The translations under genes and the position numbers were made by a program. A DNA stretch of 64,000 nt from Novibacillus thermophilus (GTDB taxonomy: Bacteria > Bacillota > Bacilli > Thermoactinomycetales > Novibacillaceae). The DNA is taken from the NCBI RefSeq assembly GCF_002005165.1, contig NZ_CP019699.1:2232001-2296000 (forward strand), read 5' to 3'. The notes below the pieces were generated by a model that saw only the letters and a list, made by a program, of their open reading frames with translations, was not told where the DNA came from and made no database searches. Shown in pieces: positions 42,565 to 52,250 of this stretch. Numbering within the stretch: position 1 is the stretch's first letter; every line of letters starts with the position of its first letter.

Positions 42565-43395
42565 GTGGGACAGCGCATCATTTTGTTAACCGGTGCTTCG
42601 AGCGGTATCGGAGAGGCAGTGGCCCGCCTGCTCGTTCAGCAAGGGGACTTTCCGTTACTCGTTTCCAGGCGGAAAGACCGGCTCATCGCCTTACAACGGG
42701 AACTTGGCGGTGCGGACGCATTCCCTTGTGACGTGACGTCTGACGCACAAGTGCACCAACTGATGAAAAACGTGATCGCGCGGTACGGACGCGTCGACGT
42801 TTTAATTAACAATGCCGGGTATGGCCGTTTCGGCGGAGCTCTGGACATCTCGATGGCCGATTTTACCGGGATGGCGGAGACGAACTACCTGGGGGCTGTC
42901 CGTCTGACGCAAGCCGTGCTGCCGTACATGCTGCAGCGGGAAAAAGGAACCATTATTAACGTCGCATCCGTCGCCGGGTTGACAGGCATTCCCAATTTAT
43001 CGGCCTACAGCGCTTCTAAATTCGCCTTGATCGGCTTTTCCGAAGCACTGAAAATGGAGTATGCGCCGCCCATCGAAGTCGGCGTGCTGTGCCCGGGGCC
43101 TGTACAGTCCCCTTTTTTTCGAGGAGTCGATGCGAGCCGTCTCTTCCCTCCACTCATCGTCGGACACATGCTGGACGTCGAGACGACAGCCCGTCACGTA
43201 CTTCAGCTCATCGACCGGCCGACACTTTCCATCGTCCCTTCCGGGATGCGATGGGCGATGCGTTTGCGCCGTTTGGCTCCTGGGATTTACTTCCGGATCA
43301 TGAAACGGTTGTACGACTCGTTCGAGGAAAAACAGCACGCCTACACGGACATGAAGTGCAACGGACGTGCAGGAACGAGGAGACATAACGGCTGA
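42565..43395 (+). CDS. SDR family NAD(P)-dependent oxidoreductase
   Basis: 276 residues. TGASSGIG is the cofactor loop, NNAGYG follows strand 4, and the catalytic set is Ser in NVASVAGLTG with Tyr-x-x-x-Lys in YSASK. CPGPVQSPFF follows. This looks like a classical SDR of the DltE/YqjQ kind with a C-terminal amphipathic region (MRLRRLAPGIYFRIMKRLYD). The GTG start has AGGAGGCGG upstream and lies 14 nt after the aldolase, so they share a transcript. Confidence 0.92.
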   Translation: MGQRIILLTGASSGIGEAVARLLVQQGDFPLLVSRRKDRLIALQRELGGADAFPCDVTSDAQVHQLMKNVIARYGRVDVLINNAGYGRFGGALDISMADFTGMAETNYLGAVRLTQAVLPYMLQREKGTIINVASVAGLTGIPNLSAYSASKFALIGFSEALKMEYAPPIEVGVLCPGPVQSPFFRGVDASRLFPPLIVGHMLDVETTARHVLQLIDRPTLSIVPSGMRWAMRLRRLAPGIYFRIMKRLYDSFEEKQHAYTDMKCNGRAGTRRHNG

Positions 43396-43547
43396 ATGAG
43401 ACGCTTCGAGAAGTGGGCCATCCATGACAGTCGGAAGTAAATTTGCAACAGACGATTGCCAGTGCAAATAAGTTACCGGTTGAACGCTCGCTGGCACGAG
43501 GTTCAACAAGTAGAGCCGTCGTACAAGCCATTGTAAAACATGTGGAC

Positions 43548-43577
43548 AAGACCCCTGAAACCGAATCTGGGGTCTTT
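43548..43577. terminator. Intrinsic terminator between convergent genes
   Basis: AAGACCCC (43548-43555) pairs with GGGGTCTT (43569-43576). It lies between the SDR gene and the convergent hydrolase gene. Confidence 0.7.
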
Positions 43578-43601
43578 GATTTGAAAATGAACAAACTTAC
43601 T

Positions 43602-44492
43602 TCAGAGACTTGGTGAGGCGCCGCGGTGCACACTTTTGTTTAACCAATGGATGACGGCATCAACGGCTGCAAGCTGCTCAGAGTGAAACAACACGTGTTG
43701 CGCACCGCGAATCAAAACCCAATGTTTTTCTTGAACGGCGAGGTTGTCGAAAAATGCCCGGACGACGTCTAGGGAGATGAGCGGATCTTCGTCGCCGTGC
43801 AAGCACAACACCGGTATCACAATGTCGGCGGCGTGCTGGACCGCTTTTTGTGCATGTTTGAGCAGTTCTTCCACCCAGCGAATCGAGTACACAGGGCACA
43901 TTAACGGGTCTTTCAGCACGGGATCGACCTTTTCGGGGAAGAGGTGTTTGAAATAGGGGATCTCCTGTATTTTATTGGTCAAACGCCTGTGGTTCACACT
44001 GAGCGAAGGTGCCACATAACTAGCAAAGCGAACCATGCGCACGGCCAATGACGGAATTTTCAGGTTAAAGCCCAACGCCGGGGCGGACAAAATAATCCCA
44101 TTGACTTGTTTTGACTTGTGTTGAACGTACCGCGTCACAATTAGCCCGCCGAGACTGTGGCCGGCGAGAAAAATTGGCATTCGTCCCAAGTGACGTTTGA
44201 AAAAATCGATCAGTTGTTCCAGATCACGTAAGTATTCATCAAAACAGGACACGTGGCCGCGCCTCCCGCCGGATTTTCCAAATCCGCGCAGGTCGTACAC
44301 AGTACACGCGTGGCCCTCTCGGGAAAGGTGTTCCCCTATGTGCACGTATTTTTCAATGTGTTCGCCTGCCCCGTGGACGAAGATGACAATCGTGCGGGGT
44401 TCCCTCGGAAGCCACGAGCGATACCTGAGGTGAATCCCGTCTTTCGTGTAGAACAAGTCTTCGTAAACTGTTACGTCATTCCGCACTGTCAC
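43602..44492 (-). CDS. Alpha/beta hydrolase (monoacylglycerol lipase-like)
   Basis: 296 residues. HGAGEHIEKY is the oxyanion loop, GHSLGG carries the nucleophile serine, LHGDEDPLIS the aspartate and GAQHVLFHS the histidine. The DLRGFGKSGGRRGHV stretch is typical of the monoacylglycerol lipase / lysophospholipase (PldB) branch, which hydrolyses acyl esters of glycerol. The start GTG 44492 has only a weak ribosome site. It stands alone; a lipid kinase gene is divergent 161 nt away, which may hint at lipid turnover. Confidence 0.88.
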   Translation of the reverse strand: MTVRNDVTVYEDLFYTKDGIHLRYRSWLPREPRTIVIFVHGAGEHIEKYVHIGEHLSREGHACTVYDLRGFGKSGGRRGHVSCFDEYLRDLEQLIDFFKRHLGRMPIFLAGHSLGGLIVTRYVQHKSKQVNGIILSAPALGFNLKIPSLAVRMVRFASYVAPSLSVNHRRLTNKIQEIPYFKHLFPEKVDPVLKDPLMCPVYSIRWVEELLKHAQKAVQHAADIVIPVLCLHGDEDPLISLDVVRAFFDNLAVQEKHWVLIRGAQHVLFHSEQLAAVDAVIHWLNKSVHRGASPSL

Positions 44493-44653
44493 TCACCGCA
44501 CCCATGTCGCCGGGATGAATTTACGTTTTCATTATGACCGTTTCATCGGGATTCATACTGCAGATTGAAATTGAATGATTTGCTAAAGACTGCCATATTT
44601 TGTACCATGTGTTCAAATGACTCAAAGCACGACGTTCAATCGAAGGGGACGAC

Positions 44654-45541
44654 ATGATCACATTTATCGTGAACCCTTTATCTGCGGGCGGACGAGGTCA
44701 GAAGGTCTGGTCCAAACTGGAACCGATATTAAACGAAAAGGGAATTCAGTACGCCGTGCATTTTACGGAGTACCCGGCGCACGCGCGCGAGCTGGTCAAA
44801 ACAGTATTTCAAGCTGGGGAGGTCCAAGCTGTCGTCGCCGTTGGCGGTGACGGAACGGTCCACGAAGTGGCCCAAGACTTAGTGGGGACAGAGGTACCGT
44901 TAGGATTCATTCCGTGCGGTTCGGGTAACGACTTCGCCCGTGCCTTGAGAATTCCCGTCGACTGTGTGAAGGCGTTAGAACGAATTTTGACCCATCGCCC
45001 GCATAAAATAGATATGGCGAAAATAAACGGGCACTACTTTGTCAACGGTGCCGGGGTCGGTTTTGACGCGGCTGTCGCCAAGTTGTCGAATGCGTCCAAA
45101 ATGAAGTGTTGGCTTAACTACGTGAAATTGGGACGGTTTGCCTATGCGGCTAACGCGTTGCGGATGCTCTCCTCTTTTCGTCCGACCGACGTCGTTTTGA
45201 CGATCGATGGTGAACGCGTGCCCTTTTCCCACGTTTGGCTCGTCGCCGTGTGCAATGTGCCGTATTACGCGGGGGGAATGAAAATCTGTCCCCAAGCCGC
45301 GTGGGATGACGGCCGCTTGGATGTGTGCATCGTGCACAACATGAGACGCGTCACGCTGTTGAGCAATTTAACCAAAGTGTTTAGCGGGAGCCACGTTTCA
45401 GTACCGGGAGTCACGATGTTTCGGGCGCGGACGGTCAGTGTTGAGCCGGCTGAGAGGTTGTACGTTCACACGGACGGCGAATGTTATTTAACGACTCCTG
45501 TCACAATGACAATTCACTCCAACGCTCTCAATGTTTTGTAA
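44654..45541 (+). CDS. Diacylglycerol/lipid kinase family protein (YegS/BmrU type)
   Basis: 295 residues. VAVGGDGTVHEV is the ATP loop of the lipid kinase family; FIPCGSGNDFAR is the second signature. HYFVNGAGVGFDAAVA and the C-terminal VHTDGECY complete the fold. Members phosphorylate diacylglycerol, sphingosine or related lipids at the membrane; the exact lipid is not readable here. AAGGGG lies before the ATG. It is transcribed away from the hydrolase and upstream of malate synthase. Confidence 0.9.
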   Translation: MITFIVNPLSAGGRGQKVWSKLEPILNEKGIQYAVHFTEYPAHARELVKTVFQAGEVQAVVAVGGDGTVHEVAQDLVGTEVPLGFIPCGSGNDFARALRIPVDCVKALERILTHRPHKIDMAKINGHYFVNGAGVGFDAAVAKLSNASKMKCWLNYVKLGRFAYAANALRMLSSFRPTDVVLTIDGERVPFSHVWLVAVCNVPYYAGGMKICPQAAWDDGRLDVCIVHNMRRVTLLSNLTKVFSGSHVSVPGVTMFRARTVSVEPAERLYVHTDGECYLTTPVTMTIHSNALNVL

Positions 45542-45573
45542 TGCGATTCCCCCTAAACTGTTGGGAATAGTGT

Positions 45574-45601
45574 TTGAATTTCAGTAAAATTGTGATACAA
45601 T
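45574..45601 (+). promoter_or_regulatory. SigA promoter of the aceB-glc operon
   Basis: TTGAAT (45574-45579), 16-nt spacer and TACAAT (45596-45601), with an extended -10 TG at 45593-45594. Confidence 0.7.
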
Positions 45602-45618
45602 TTTTACTAGAGAAAAAA

Positions 45619-45643
45619 GAAACAATGTTTCTTAATGAGAAAC
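45619..45643. promoter_or_regulatory. Overlapping inverted repeats, likely IclR operator
   Basis: Three half-sites lie just past the -10: GAAAC (45619-45623), GTTTC (45627-45631) and GAAAC (45639-45643). The first two form a 13-bp palindrome, and GTTTCT/AGAAAC at 45627-45643 forms a 17-bp one. The position, straddling the expected transcription start, fits a repressor site; the IclR gene downstream is the obvious candidate. Confidence 0.55.
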
Positions 45644-45662
45644 GATTGGGAGAGTGAGTGTT

Positions 45663-47276
45663 TTGAATCAGAATCGGTTGGGTGTCATGGATGGCGTTCG
45701 CGTCACGGGTCGGATCACGCCTGAATTTGCCGACATTCTGTCTCCCGGAGCACTCGTCTTTATTCAAAAGTTGGCCAACCAATTTGAGGGTCGACGTCGA
45801 GAACTGCTGGCAAAGAGACAGGAGCGGCAAAAAGAAATTGATGCAGGGAAGTTGCCGGACTTTCTGCCGGATACAGAGCACATCCGCAACGGCGACTGGA
45901 CGATTGCGCCTGTGCCGGACGATTTAAAGGACCGTCGGGTGGAAATCACCGGCCCCGTCGATCGGAAGATGATGATTAACGCCCTGAACTCCGGGGCCAA
46001 AGTCTTTATGGCCGATTTTGAAGACGCCAACGCCCCGACGTGGACGAACAACATTCAAGGTCAGATCAATTTGCGCGATGCAGTGTACGGCACCATCACT
46101 TACGAGAACCCGGAAACGGGAAAACTTTATCAACTGAATGACGAGACCGCGACACTTGTCGTGCGTCCCCGGGGATGGCACCTCGTGGAAAAACACGTAC
46201 TCGTCGACGGGGAGCCGGTGTCGGCCAGCCTGTTTGATTTCGGCCTGTACATGTACCACAATGCAGAAAAACTGATCGCAAAAGGAACGGGTCCGTACTT
46301 TTATTTGCCCAAGCTAGAGAGTCACCTCGAAGCGAGACTCTGGAACGACGTGTTTGTGTTCGCCCAGGACGAATTGGGAATACCGCAGGGGACGATTAAA
46401 GCGACGGTCTTGATCGAGACGATTCTCGCCGCTTTTGAAATGGATGAGATTCTGTACGAACTGCGCGAGCACTCTGCCGGATTAAACTGCGGTCGCTGGG
46501 ACTACATTTTCAGCTACATTAAGCGGTTTCGCAACCAGCCCCACGTCATTTTGCCGGACCGATCGCAAGTGACGATGACCGTTCCCTTCATGCGCGCTTA
46601 CACCCTCTTGTGCGTCAAGACGTGCCACAGGCGCAAAGCGCCGGCCATCGGAGGAATGGCAGCGCAAATTCCGGTAAAAAACGATCCCCAGGCGAATGAA
46701 GAGGCGTTTAAAAAAGTGGCGGCTGACAAACGCCGCGAAGTGTTGGACGGATTTGACGGGTCGTGGGTCGCCCACCCTGGCCTCGTTCCCGTGTGCAAAG
46801 AGCAGTTCGACGAACACATGCCCCAGCCAAACCAGATAGACCGAGCGAGGGACGACGTCCGCGTGACGGCGGAAGACTTGCTGGAAGTGCCGGAGGGGAC
46901 GATCACGCTTGAAGGTTTAAGGACGAATGTCAACGTCGGCGTACAGTACATTGCGTCCTGGTTGCGGGGAAACGGCGCCGCCCCTATCCACAACTTAATG
47001 GAGGACGCGGCGACGGCCGAAATTTCGCGGGCACAAGTGTGGCAGTGGATTCGGCACCCGAAGGGTGTTTTAGAAGACGGACGGAAGGTGACGTTTGCGC
47101 TGTTTGAGGAGATTTTGCAAGAAGAGTTAGAGAAAATGAAGGGAGAAGTCGGAGAAGATCTGTTCGAAGACGGAAAATTTCAGGAGGCGAGCGAGCTGTT
47201 TGCCGACTTGACGCAACGGGATGATTTTGTCGAATTTCTTACGCTCCCGGCTTACGACCTGTTGGAGGAGAACTAG
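45663..47276 (+). CDS. aceB: Malate synthase A
   Basis: About 537 residues, the usual size of malate synthase A. The catalytic acid region [10 protein letters not shown], the base region RPRGWH, and [24 protein letters not shown] are family signatures. It condenses glyoxylate with acetyl-CoA to malate in the cytosol. No isocitrate lyase is present; instead glycolate oxidase genes follow, so glyoxylate here should come from glycolate. TTG 45663 has GGGAG at good distance; GTG 45654 is too close to it. The promoter and a probable operator lie just upstream. Confidence 0.93.
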   Translation: MNQNRLGVMDGVRVTGRITPEFADILSPGALVFIQKLANQFEGRRRELLAKRQERQKEIDAGKLPDFLPDTEHIRNGDWTIAPVPDDLKDRRVEITGPVDRKMMINALNSGAKVFMADFEDANAPTWTNNIQGQINLRDAVYGTITYENPETGKLYQLNDETATLVVRPRGWHLVEKHVLVDGEPVSASLFDFGLYMYHNAEKLIAKGTGPYFYLPKLESHLEARLWNDVFVFAQDELGIPQGTIKATVLIETILAAFEMDEILYELREHSAGLNCGRWDYIFSYIKRFRNQPHVILPDRSQVTMTVPFMRAYTLLCVKTCHRRKAPAIGGMAAQIPVKNDPQANEEAFKKVAADKRREVLDGFDGSWVAHPGLVPVCKEQFDEHMPQPNQIDRARDDVRVTAEDLLEVPEGTITLEGLRTNVNVGVQYIASWLRGNGAAPIHNLMEDAATAEISRAQVWQWIRHPKGVLEDGRKVTFALFEEILQEELEKMKGEVGEDLFEDGKFQEASELFADLTQRDDFVEFLTLPAYDLLEEN

Positions 47277-47294
47277 ATCGAAGAGGTGGGGGAT

Positions 47295-48065
47295 TTGGTA
47301 GACGACTCAATCATCCAATCCGTCGACCGCGCGCTGCACATCCTCGACATGGTGAGCAGGAAGAGAGAAGGGTGCGGCGTTACTGAACTGTCCATCGCCC
47401 TTCCCTTGAACAAAACGTCTGTTTTCCGCATGTTGTCCACATTAAAGCGGCACGGCCTCGTAGAGCAGGACCCGGAGACAGAGCGGTACAAAATCGGGTA
47501 CAAAGTATTGGAGTTGAGCGGGAGGCTCCTGGACTCCATCGATTTGCGGGCGGAGGCGAGGCCTTATTTGAGAGAACTGGAAAACTTGACGAACGAAGTG
47601 ATTCACTTAGTCATTTACAACCGCGGAGAAGTGGTTTACATCGAAAAACTGGAAGGAAACGAAACGCTGCGCATGCACTCAAAAGTAGGGAACAGGGCGC
47701 CTATGCACTGCACTGGGGTGGGCAAAGTAATCCTCGCCCACCTCCCGCGGGAAGAAGCCCAGGACGTCATCGATCAGTGCGAGTTAACGCGGCACACGGG
47801 GAATACGATAACGGATAAAGACGCCCTTTGCGACCATTTGCGACGCGTGAGACAACAGGGCTACGCCCTCGATCTGGAAGAAAACGAAGCGGGCATTAAC
47901 TGCATTGCCGCCCCTATTTTCGATCATGCGGGCCGGGTTGTCTCGGCTTTGAGCGTGTCGGGTCCGGCCATCCGCATGACAGAGGAGAGGATCGAAACAC
48001 TGAAGGGCAAAGTGATGGAGACGAGTCGCAAAATTTCCCGTCGACTGGGATATACGGCACCGTGA
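47295..48065 (+). CDS. IclR-family transcriptional regulator
   Basis: About 256 residues. The N-terminal winged helix-turn-helix (IQSVDRALHILDMVSRK, VTELSIALPLNKTSVFRML) is followed by the ligand-binding domain (NRAPMHCTGVGKVILAHLP, CIAAPIFDHAGRVVSALSVSG). IclR proteins bind small acids such as glyoxylate or pyruvate. The TTG start has AAGAGGTG upstream. It lies 18 nt after aceB and 40 nt before the FAD subunit gene, so it is part of the operon and most likely represses it until glycolate or glyoxylate appears. Confidence 0.92.
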   Translation: MVDDSIIQSVDRALHILDMVSRKREGCGVTELSIALPLNKTSVFRMLSTLKRHGLVEQDPETERYKIGYKVLELSGRLLDSIDLRAEARPYLRELENLTNEVIHLVIYNRGEVVYIEKLEGNETLRMHSKVGNRAPMHCTGVGKVILAHLPREEAQDVIDQCELTRHTGNTITDKDALCDHLRRVRQQGYALDLEENEAGINCIAAPIFDHAGRVVSALSVSGPAIRMTEERIETLKGKVMETSRKISRRLGYTAP

Positions 48066-48105
48066 GAACGGTTGGTCTCTGCGGTGTAAAGGGAGGTGTG
48101 GCACG

Positions 48106-49401
48106 ATGGAAAAAACGTCTGCGGCCGGTTTGGACGCACTCGCTAGCGAACTGGAGAAAGTGACCGAAACCGCCGTGTGCGAAAGAGATGAAGTGTTTGG
48201 CAACACCGGCCGTTTGGTAGCTTATCCGCAAAATGAGCGAGAAGTGAGTGGGGCGCTGTCGTTGGCTGCACACACCGGCATCACAGTCATTCCCGAAGGA
48301 GGCGGAACGAAAAGGGGGTACGGTGGGACGCTGGAGGCGGCTGACGTCTTACTTTCCATGAAAAAAATCCGGGGCATCGTCGAACACGAGGCAGGCGATC
48401 TCATCCTGACCGTGAAAGCGGGAACGCCCCTCGCAGACATTCAACACGCCCTCGCCAAAAAGGGCCAGTTCCTCCCCTTAGACGCACCTGACAGCGAGAA
48501 AGGGACCATTGGAGGCATTTTGGCTGCCAATATGAGCGGGCCGAAGCGGTTGCGCTACGGGTCGGGGAGAGACCTCGTCGTCGGCATGCGCGTCGTCCAC
48601 GCCGGCGGACAGGTGATGCGCGCCGGAGCGAAAGTGGTCAAGAACGTGGCCGGATACGACATGAACAAACTGTACGTCGGGTCGATGGGAACACTCGGCA
48701 TTGTGACAGAAGTGACCCTCAAATGCCGGCCGCTGCCGGAACGCGAAAGCGTTGTGCTGCTGGAAAGCGAAGCGGGTGTAGACCCGTTAGCAGTTTTTTC
48801 TCGCCATTTGCTGGACACGCCGATGGAGCCGGTCGCAGTCGAGATCGTCAACCCTGCCTTGAGTGACAGGATGGGAGGGCGGCGGGCGTTCAGTTTGGCG
48901 TTGAGTTTTGAGGACGTCCCTAAGTCTGTCGAACGACAGGAGCAGTGGGTTCGGCGAAATGCCCAGCTTTTAACCGTGTCGGACACCTTGAGAAACGAGG
49001 AGGCAGCTGCGTGGTGGAAGCGCTTCCTGCAAACAGACAGACAGTGTGTGACGTTGAAGGTGGGCAGCTTGCTGACGGATGTCCCTGTTGTCTTGCATCA
49101 TGCCGAACGCCTCTCTGAACAACTCGGCATCACATTGCTCTCCCACGGAAGTGTGGGAGTAGGCTTAAGTAAACTTCACGTACAGGCAGAAAAAGAAGCC
49201 GTCTGCACGTTCATACGCGGAATGCGGCAATTCATGTCAGGCCGAGAGGGGTACGTCACCGTTGAACACGCACCGCTCTCCGTTCGCCGCCAAGTGGGTG
49301 TATGGGGAGAGAATTCGCCAAATAGCCGGCTTTTTGCAGGTATTAAACGGGCGTTTGACCCCGAAGGCATTTTAAATCCAGGAAGGTTTGTCGTCGGGTA
49401 A
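48106..49401 (+). CDS. glcE: Glycolate oxidase FAD-binding subunit (GlcE-like)
   Basis: 431 residues. FAD_binding_4 fold with VIPEGGGTKRGYGG, APDSEKGTIGGILAANMSGP and GSMGTLGIVTEVTLKCRPLP. The C-terminal FAD-oxidase domain ends GAERAFDP-like as IKRAFDPEGILNPGRFV. GlcE is the second flavoprotein of the three-subunit glycolate oxidase that passes electrons to the membrane quinone pool. AGGGAGGTG precedes the ATG. It lies between the regulator and glcF. Confidence 0.88.
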   Translation: MEKTSAAGLDALASELEKVTETAVCERDEVFGNTGRLVAYPQNEREVSGALSLAAHTGITVIPEGGGTKRGYGGTLEAADVLLSMKKIRGIVEHEAGDLILTVKAGTPLADIQHALAKKGQFLPLDAPDSEKGTIGGILAANMSGPKRLRYGSGRDLVVGMRVVHAGGQVMRAGAKVVKNVAGYDMNKLYVGSMGTLGIVTEVTLKCRPLPERESVVLLESEAGVDPLAVFSRHLLDTPMEPVAVEIVNPALSDRMGGRRAFSLALSFEDVPKSVERQEQWVRRNAQLLTVSDTLRNEEAAAWWKRFLQTDRQCVTLKVGSLLTDVPVVLHHAERLSEQLGITLLSHGSVGVGLSKLHVQAEKEAVCTFIRGMRQFMSGREGYVTVEHAPLSVRRQVGVWGENSPNSRLFAGIKRAFDPEGILNPGRFVVG

Positions 49402-49432
49402 GTGATATGGCCGTTCATAGAGGAGGGGTAGC

Positions 49433-50725
49433 ATGTCAGGCCATTACGTGTGGGAAGATCCGCCCAATTCCGAGAAATTTTCCGCTTGCGTGCATTGCGG
49501 CATGTGTTTGGAAGCGTGTCCCACGTACCAGGAGACCGGTCTTGAGCAACATTCTCCCCGGGGAAGAGTTCACATGATCGCCGCCGTGGCGGAAGGCAAA
49601 ATCGGCCTGAACGAAGCGTTTGCAGATCCCGTCTTTCAGTGCCTCGATTGCCGTGCCTGCGAGACGGCGTGTCCGTCAAACGTGCAGGTCGGGTCGTTGA
49701 TCGAAGCCGCCCGGGGACAGGTGCGGCAAGCGATGCCGCTGAAAGGGTGGAAGGGGTGGCTCAACCGCCTGTTCCTGCGCGGCATCTTCCCGTATCCGCC
49801 GCGCCTTCGGGCATTAGGGGCGATGGTGAAGTGGTATCAGCGGATCGGCGTGCAGAAACTCGTGCGACGGGCCGGACTGCTGAACTTGTTGCCGGAGCAC
49901 TTGCGCGGGATGGAAAGGGTCCTGCCGAAAGTGGACGATCCGGTTATGAAAAAGATGCCGGAAGTCGTTCAAGCGAAGGGACCCGTTCGGAAAAAAGTCG
50001 CCCTCTTGACTGGATGTGTCATGGACGTCGTGTACAGTGACGTAAACGCTGCAACTGTGCGGGTGTTGACAGAAAACGGCTATGAAGTCCATTTGCCGCG
50101 GGGGCAGCGGTGCTGTGGTGCACTGCACGTGCATGCTGGAGACCGGGAGCAGGCGAAGAAACTGGCGAAGCAAAACATTGATGCGTTTCTCGAGACCGGT
50201 GTTGACCACATTGTGGTGAACGCGGCTGGATGCGGCGCGGCCATGCAGGAATACGGAGAACTGCTCGAAAACGATCCCGAGTACCGGGAGAAAGCGGCTC
50301 AGTTTGCGGAAAATGTCGTCGACGTGTCCAAATTTTTGTACGACAACGGGTACCGCAAGCCGAGGGCACCGTTGAACACCCGTTTGACGTATCACGATCC
50401 GTGCCACTTGGCCCACGCCCAAAACGTGAGGTGTGAACCGCGGGAGCTGTTGAAAAGTGTGGACGGCGTGGAGCTCGTCGAGCTGTGTGACGCCGATCGC
50501 TGCTGTGGGAGTGCCGGCATTTACAACTTGACGCACCCGGAGATGGCGGGCCAATTGCTCGACCGCAAAATGGACGATGTGCCCGACGGAGTGGAAACGG
50601 TCGTCACGGGGAATCCGGGCTGCATGTTGCAACTGTCACTCGGAGTGCACAAACACCGTCGCGCGGAAAAAGTGCTCCACACGGTGGAAGTGCTGGACAT
50701 GGCCTATCGACAGGAAGCCCATTAA
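49433..50725 (+). CDS. glcF: Glycolate oxidase iron-sulfur subunit (GlcF-like)
   Basis: 430 residues. Two 4Fe-4S ferredoxin motifs are present: CVHCGMCLEACP (about 18-29) and CLDCRACETACPSNV (about 69-83). Two CCG domains follow with RCCGALHVHAGD and RCCGSAGIYNLTHPEMA. GlcF carries electrons from the flavin subunits to the quinone pool at the membrane. A GGAGGGG site precedes the ATG; 31 nt separate it from glcE. All cysteine sets look complete. Confidence 0.93.
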   Translation: MSGHYVWEDPPNSEKFSACVHCGMCLEACPTYQETGLEQHSPRGRVHMIAAVAEGKIGLNEAFADPVFQCLDCRACETACPSNVQVGSLIEAARGQVRQAMPLKGWKGWLNRLFLRGIFPYPPRLRALGAMVKWYQRIGVQKLVRRAGLLNLLPEHLRGMERVLPKVDDPVMKKMPEVVQAKGPVRKKVALLTGCVMDVVYSDVNAATVRVLTENGYEVHLPRGQRCCGALHVHAGDREQAKKLAKQNIDAFLETGVDHIVVNAAGCGAAMQEYGELLENDPEYREKAAQFAENVVDVSKFLYDNGYRKPRAPLNTRLTYHDPCHLAHAQNVRCEPRELLKSVDGVELVELCDADRCCGSAGIYNLTHPEMAGQLLDRKMDDVPDGVETVVTGNPGCMLQLSLGVHKHRRAEKVLHTVEVLDMAYRQEAH

Positions 50726-50810
50726 ACACCGTGTGAGGTCCTAGTACGTAACGGACAGACTCCCGTCCTTGCCCAGTCAACAACCCGCATCGAAAACGAG
50801 GAGGTGCAGA

Positions 50811-52223
50811 ATGGAAGACGAACTCATCACCCAGTTGGCAGCGATTGTCGGGCCAGAGGCTGTGTTGTCCAAATACGAAGATTTAGTGACGTACGAGTGT
50901 GACGGATACGTCATCCAGCGAGGTGTGCCCCGCGCCGTCGTCTTCCCGTCGACGACTGAGGAAGTGTCCGCTGTCGTCAAATGTCTCTCCGCCCAAAACG
51001 TTCCCTTTATTCCGCGGGGAGCCGGTACGGGATTGAGCGGAGGAGCGATTCCGTTGGGAGGGGAGGTGATCATCAGTCTCGTCCGCATGCGGAAACTGCT
51101 CGAAGTGGATTTCGAAAACAGGAGAGCCGTCGTGCAGCCGGGCTTTGTCAACTTGAAACTGAGCAATGCCGTCGCCCACAGGGGTTATTACTACGCGCCC
51201 GATCCTTCCAGCCAACGGACGTGCACCATCGGGGGGAACGTCGCCGAAAATGCCGGCGGCGCCCACTGTTTGAAGTACGGTGTCACGACGAATCACGTGT
51301 TAGGACTGGAACTCGTCCTGCCCGACGGAGAGGTGGTCGACATCGGCGGCGTCCCCGATGTGCCGGGATACGACCTCGTCGGCATCTTGACCGGGTCAGA
51401 AGGCACGATGGGGATTGTGACCAAGATGACCGTGCGCCTTTTGAAAAAACCGGAGCAGGTGCAAACGGTGCTCGCCCAGTTCGACCGGGTGGAAGATGCC
51501 AGCCGCGCCGTTTCCGACATCATTGCCGCAGGCATTATCCCCGCCGCCCTGGAAATGATGGACGAGATCGCCATCGAAGGGGTGGAGGCGGGAAACTATC
51601 CCGTCGGCTATCCGAAAGGGCTAGGCGCCGTTTTACTGATTGAGGTGGACGGGATTGCGGCAGGGATCGAAGATCAAATTCGACAGATCATAGACGTGTG
51701 CAAAAGGCGGAACGTGCGGGAAGTGAAAGCGGCGTCTGACGAAGCGGAGCGCACCCGCTGGTGGAACAACCGCAAACAGGCCTTCGGGGCGATGGGGACC
51801 CTTTCGCCAGATTACCTCGTACAGGACGGTGTCATTCCGCGGAGCAGATTGCCTGAAGTGCTGGAACGGATTACAGCCATCAGCCGCAAATACGGCTTGC
51901 GCATCGCCAATGTGTTTCACGCCGGAGACGGCAACCTGCACCCCCTCATTCTGTTTGATTCTCGCGTTCCAGGAGAAACGGAGAAAGCCGTTCAGGCCGG
52001 TTCAGACGTGTTGCAAGTGTGTGCCGATGTCGGCGGGTCGATCACGGGTGAACACGGGGTCGGGATCGAAAAGCGCGAGGAGATGACGTACATTTTCTCG
52101 CGTGAAGAGATCGACCTTCAGTTAAAAGTGCGCGACGTGTTTAACCCGCACAACTTGTGCAACCCGGACAAGATTTTTCCGTCACCGAGTCGGTGTGTCG
52201 AAGTGAGGCGCGCTTCGGGTTGA
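50811..52223 (+). CDS. glcD: Glycolate oxidase FAD-linked subunit (GlcD)
   Basis: 470 residues. The FAD-binding stretch FIPRGAGTGLSGGAIPLGG, DPSSQRTCTIGGNVAENAGG and GSEGTMGIVTKMTVRLL is very typical of GlcD; the C-terminal metal/substrate site has FHAGDGNLHP and GEHGVGIEKR. It oxidises glycolate (or D-lactate) to glyoxylate (or pyruvate). ATG 50811 has GGAGGTG; the in-frame region before it is not conserved. It lies 85 nt after glcF and 27 nt before the permease. Confidence 0.93.
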   Translation: MEDELITQLAAIVGPEAVLSKYEDLVTYECDGYVIQRGVPRAVVFPSTTEEVSAVVKCLSAQNVPFIPRGAGTGLSGGAIPLGGEVIISLVRMRKLLEVDFENRRAVVQPGFVNLKLSNAVAHRGYYYAPDPSSQRTCTIGGNVAENAGGAHCLKYGVTTNHVLGLELVLPDGEVVDIGGVPDVPGYDLVGILTGSEGTMGIVTKMTVRLLKKPEQVQTVLAQFDRVEDASRAVSDIIAAGIIPAALEMMDEIAIEGVEAGNYPVGYPKGLGAVLLIEVDGIAAGIEDQIRQIIDVCKRRNVREVKAASDEAERTRWWNNRKQAFGAMGTLSPDYLVQDGVIPRSRLPEVLERITAISRKYGLRIANVFHAGDGNLHPLILFDSRVPGETEKAVQAGSDVLQVCADVGGSITGEHGVGIEKREEMTYIFSREEIDLQLKVRDVFNPHNLCNPDKIFPSPSRCVEVRRASG

Positions 52224-52250
52224 TTTAAAAGGTTAAAGGGGGAGAGTGGG

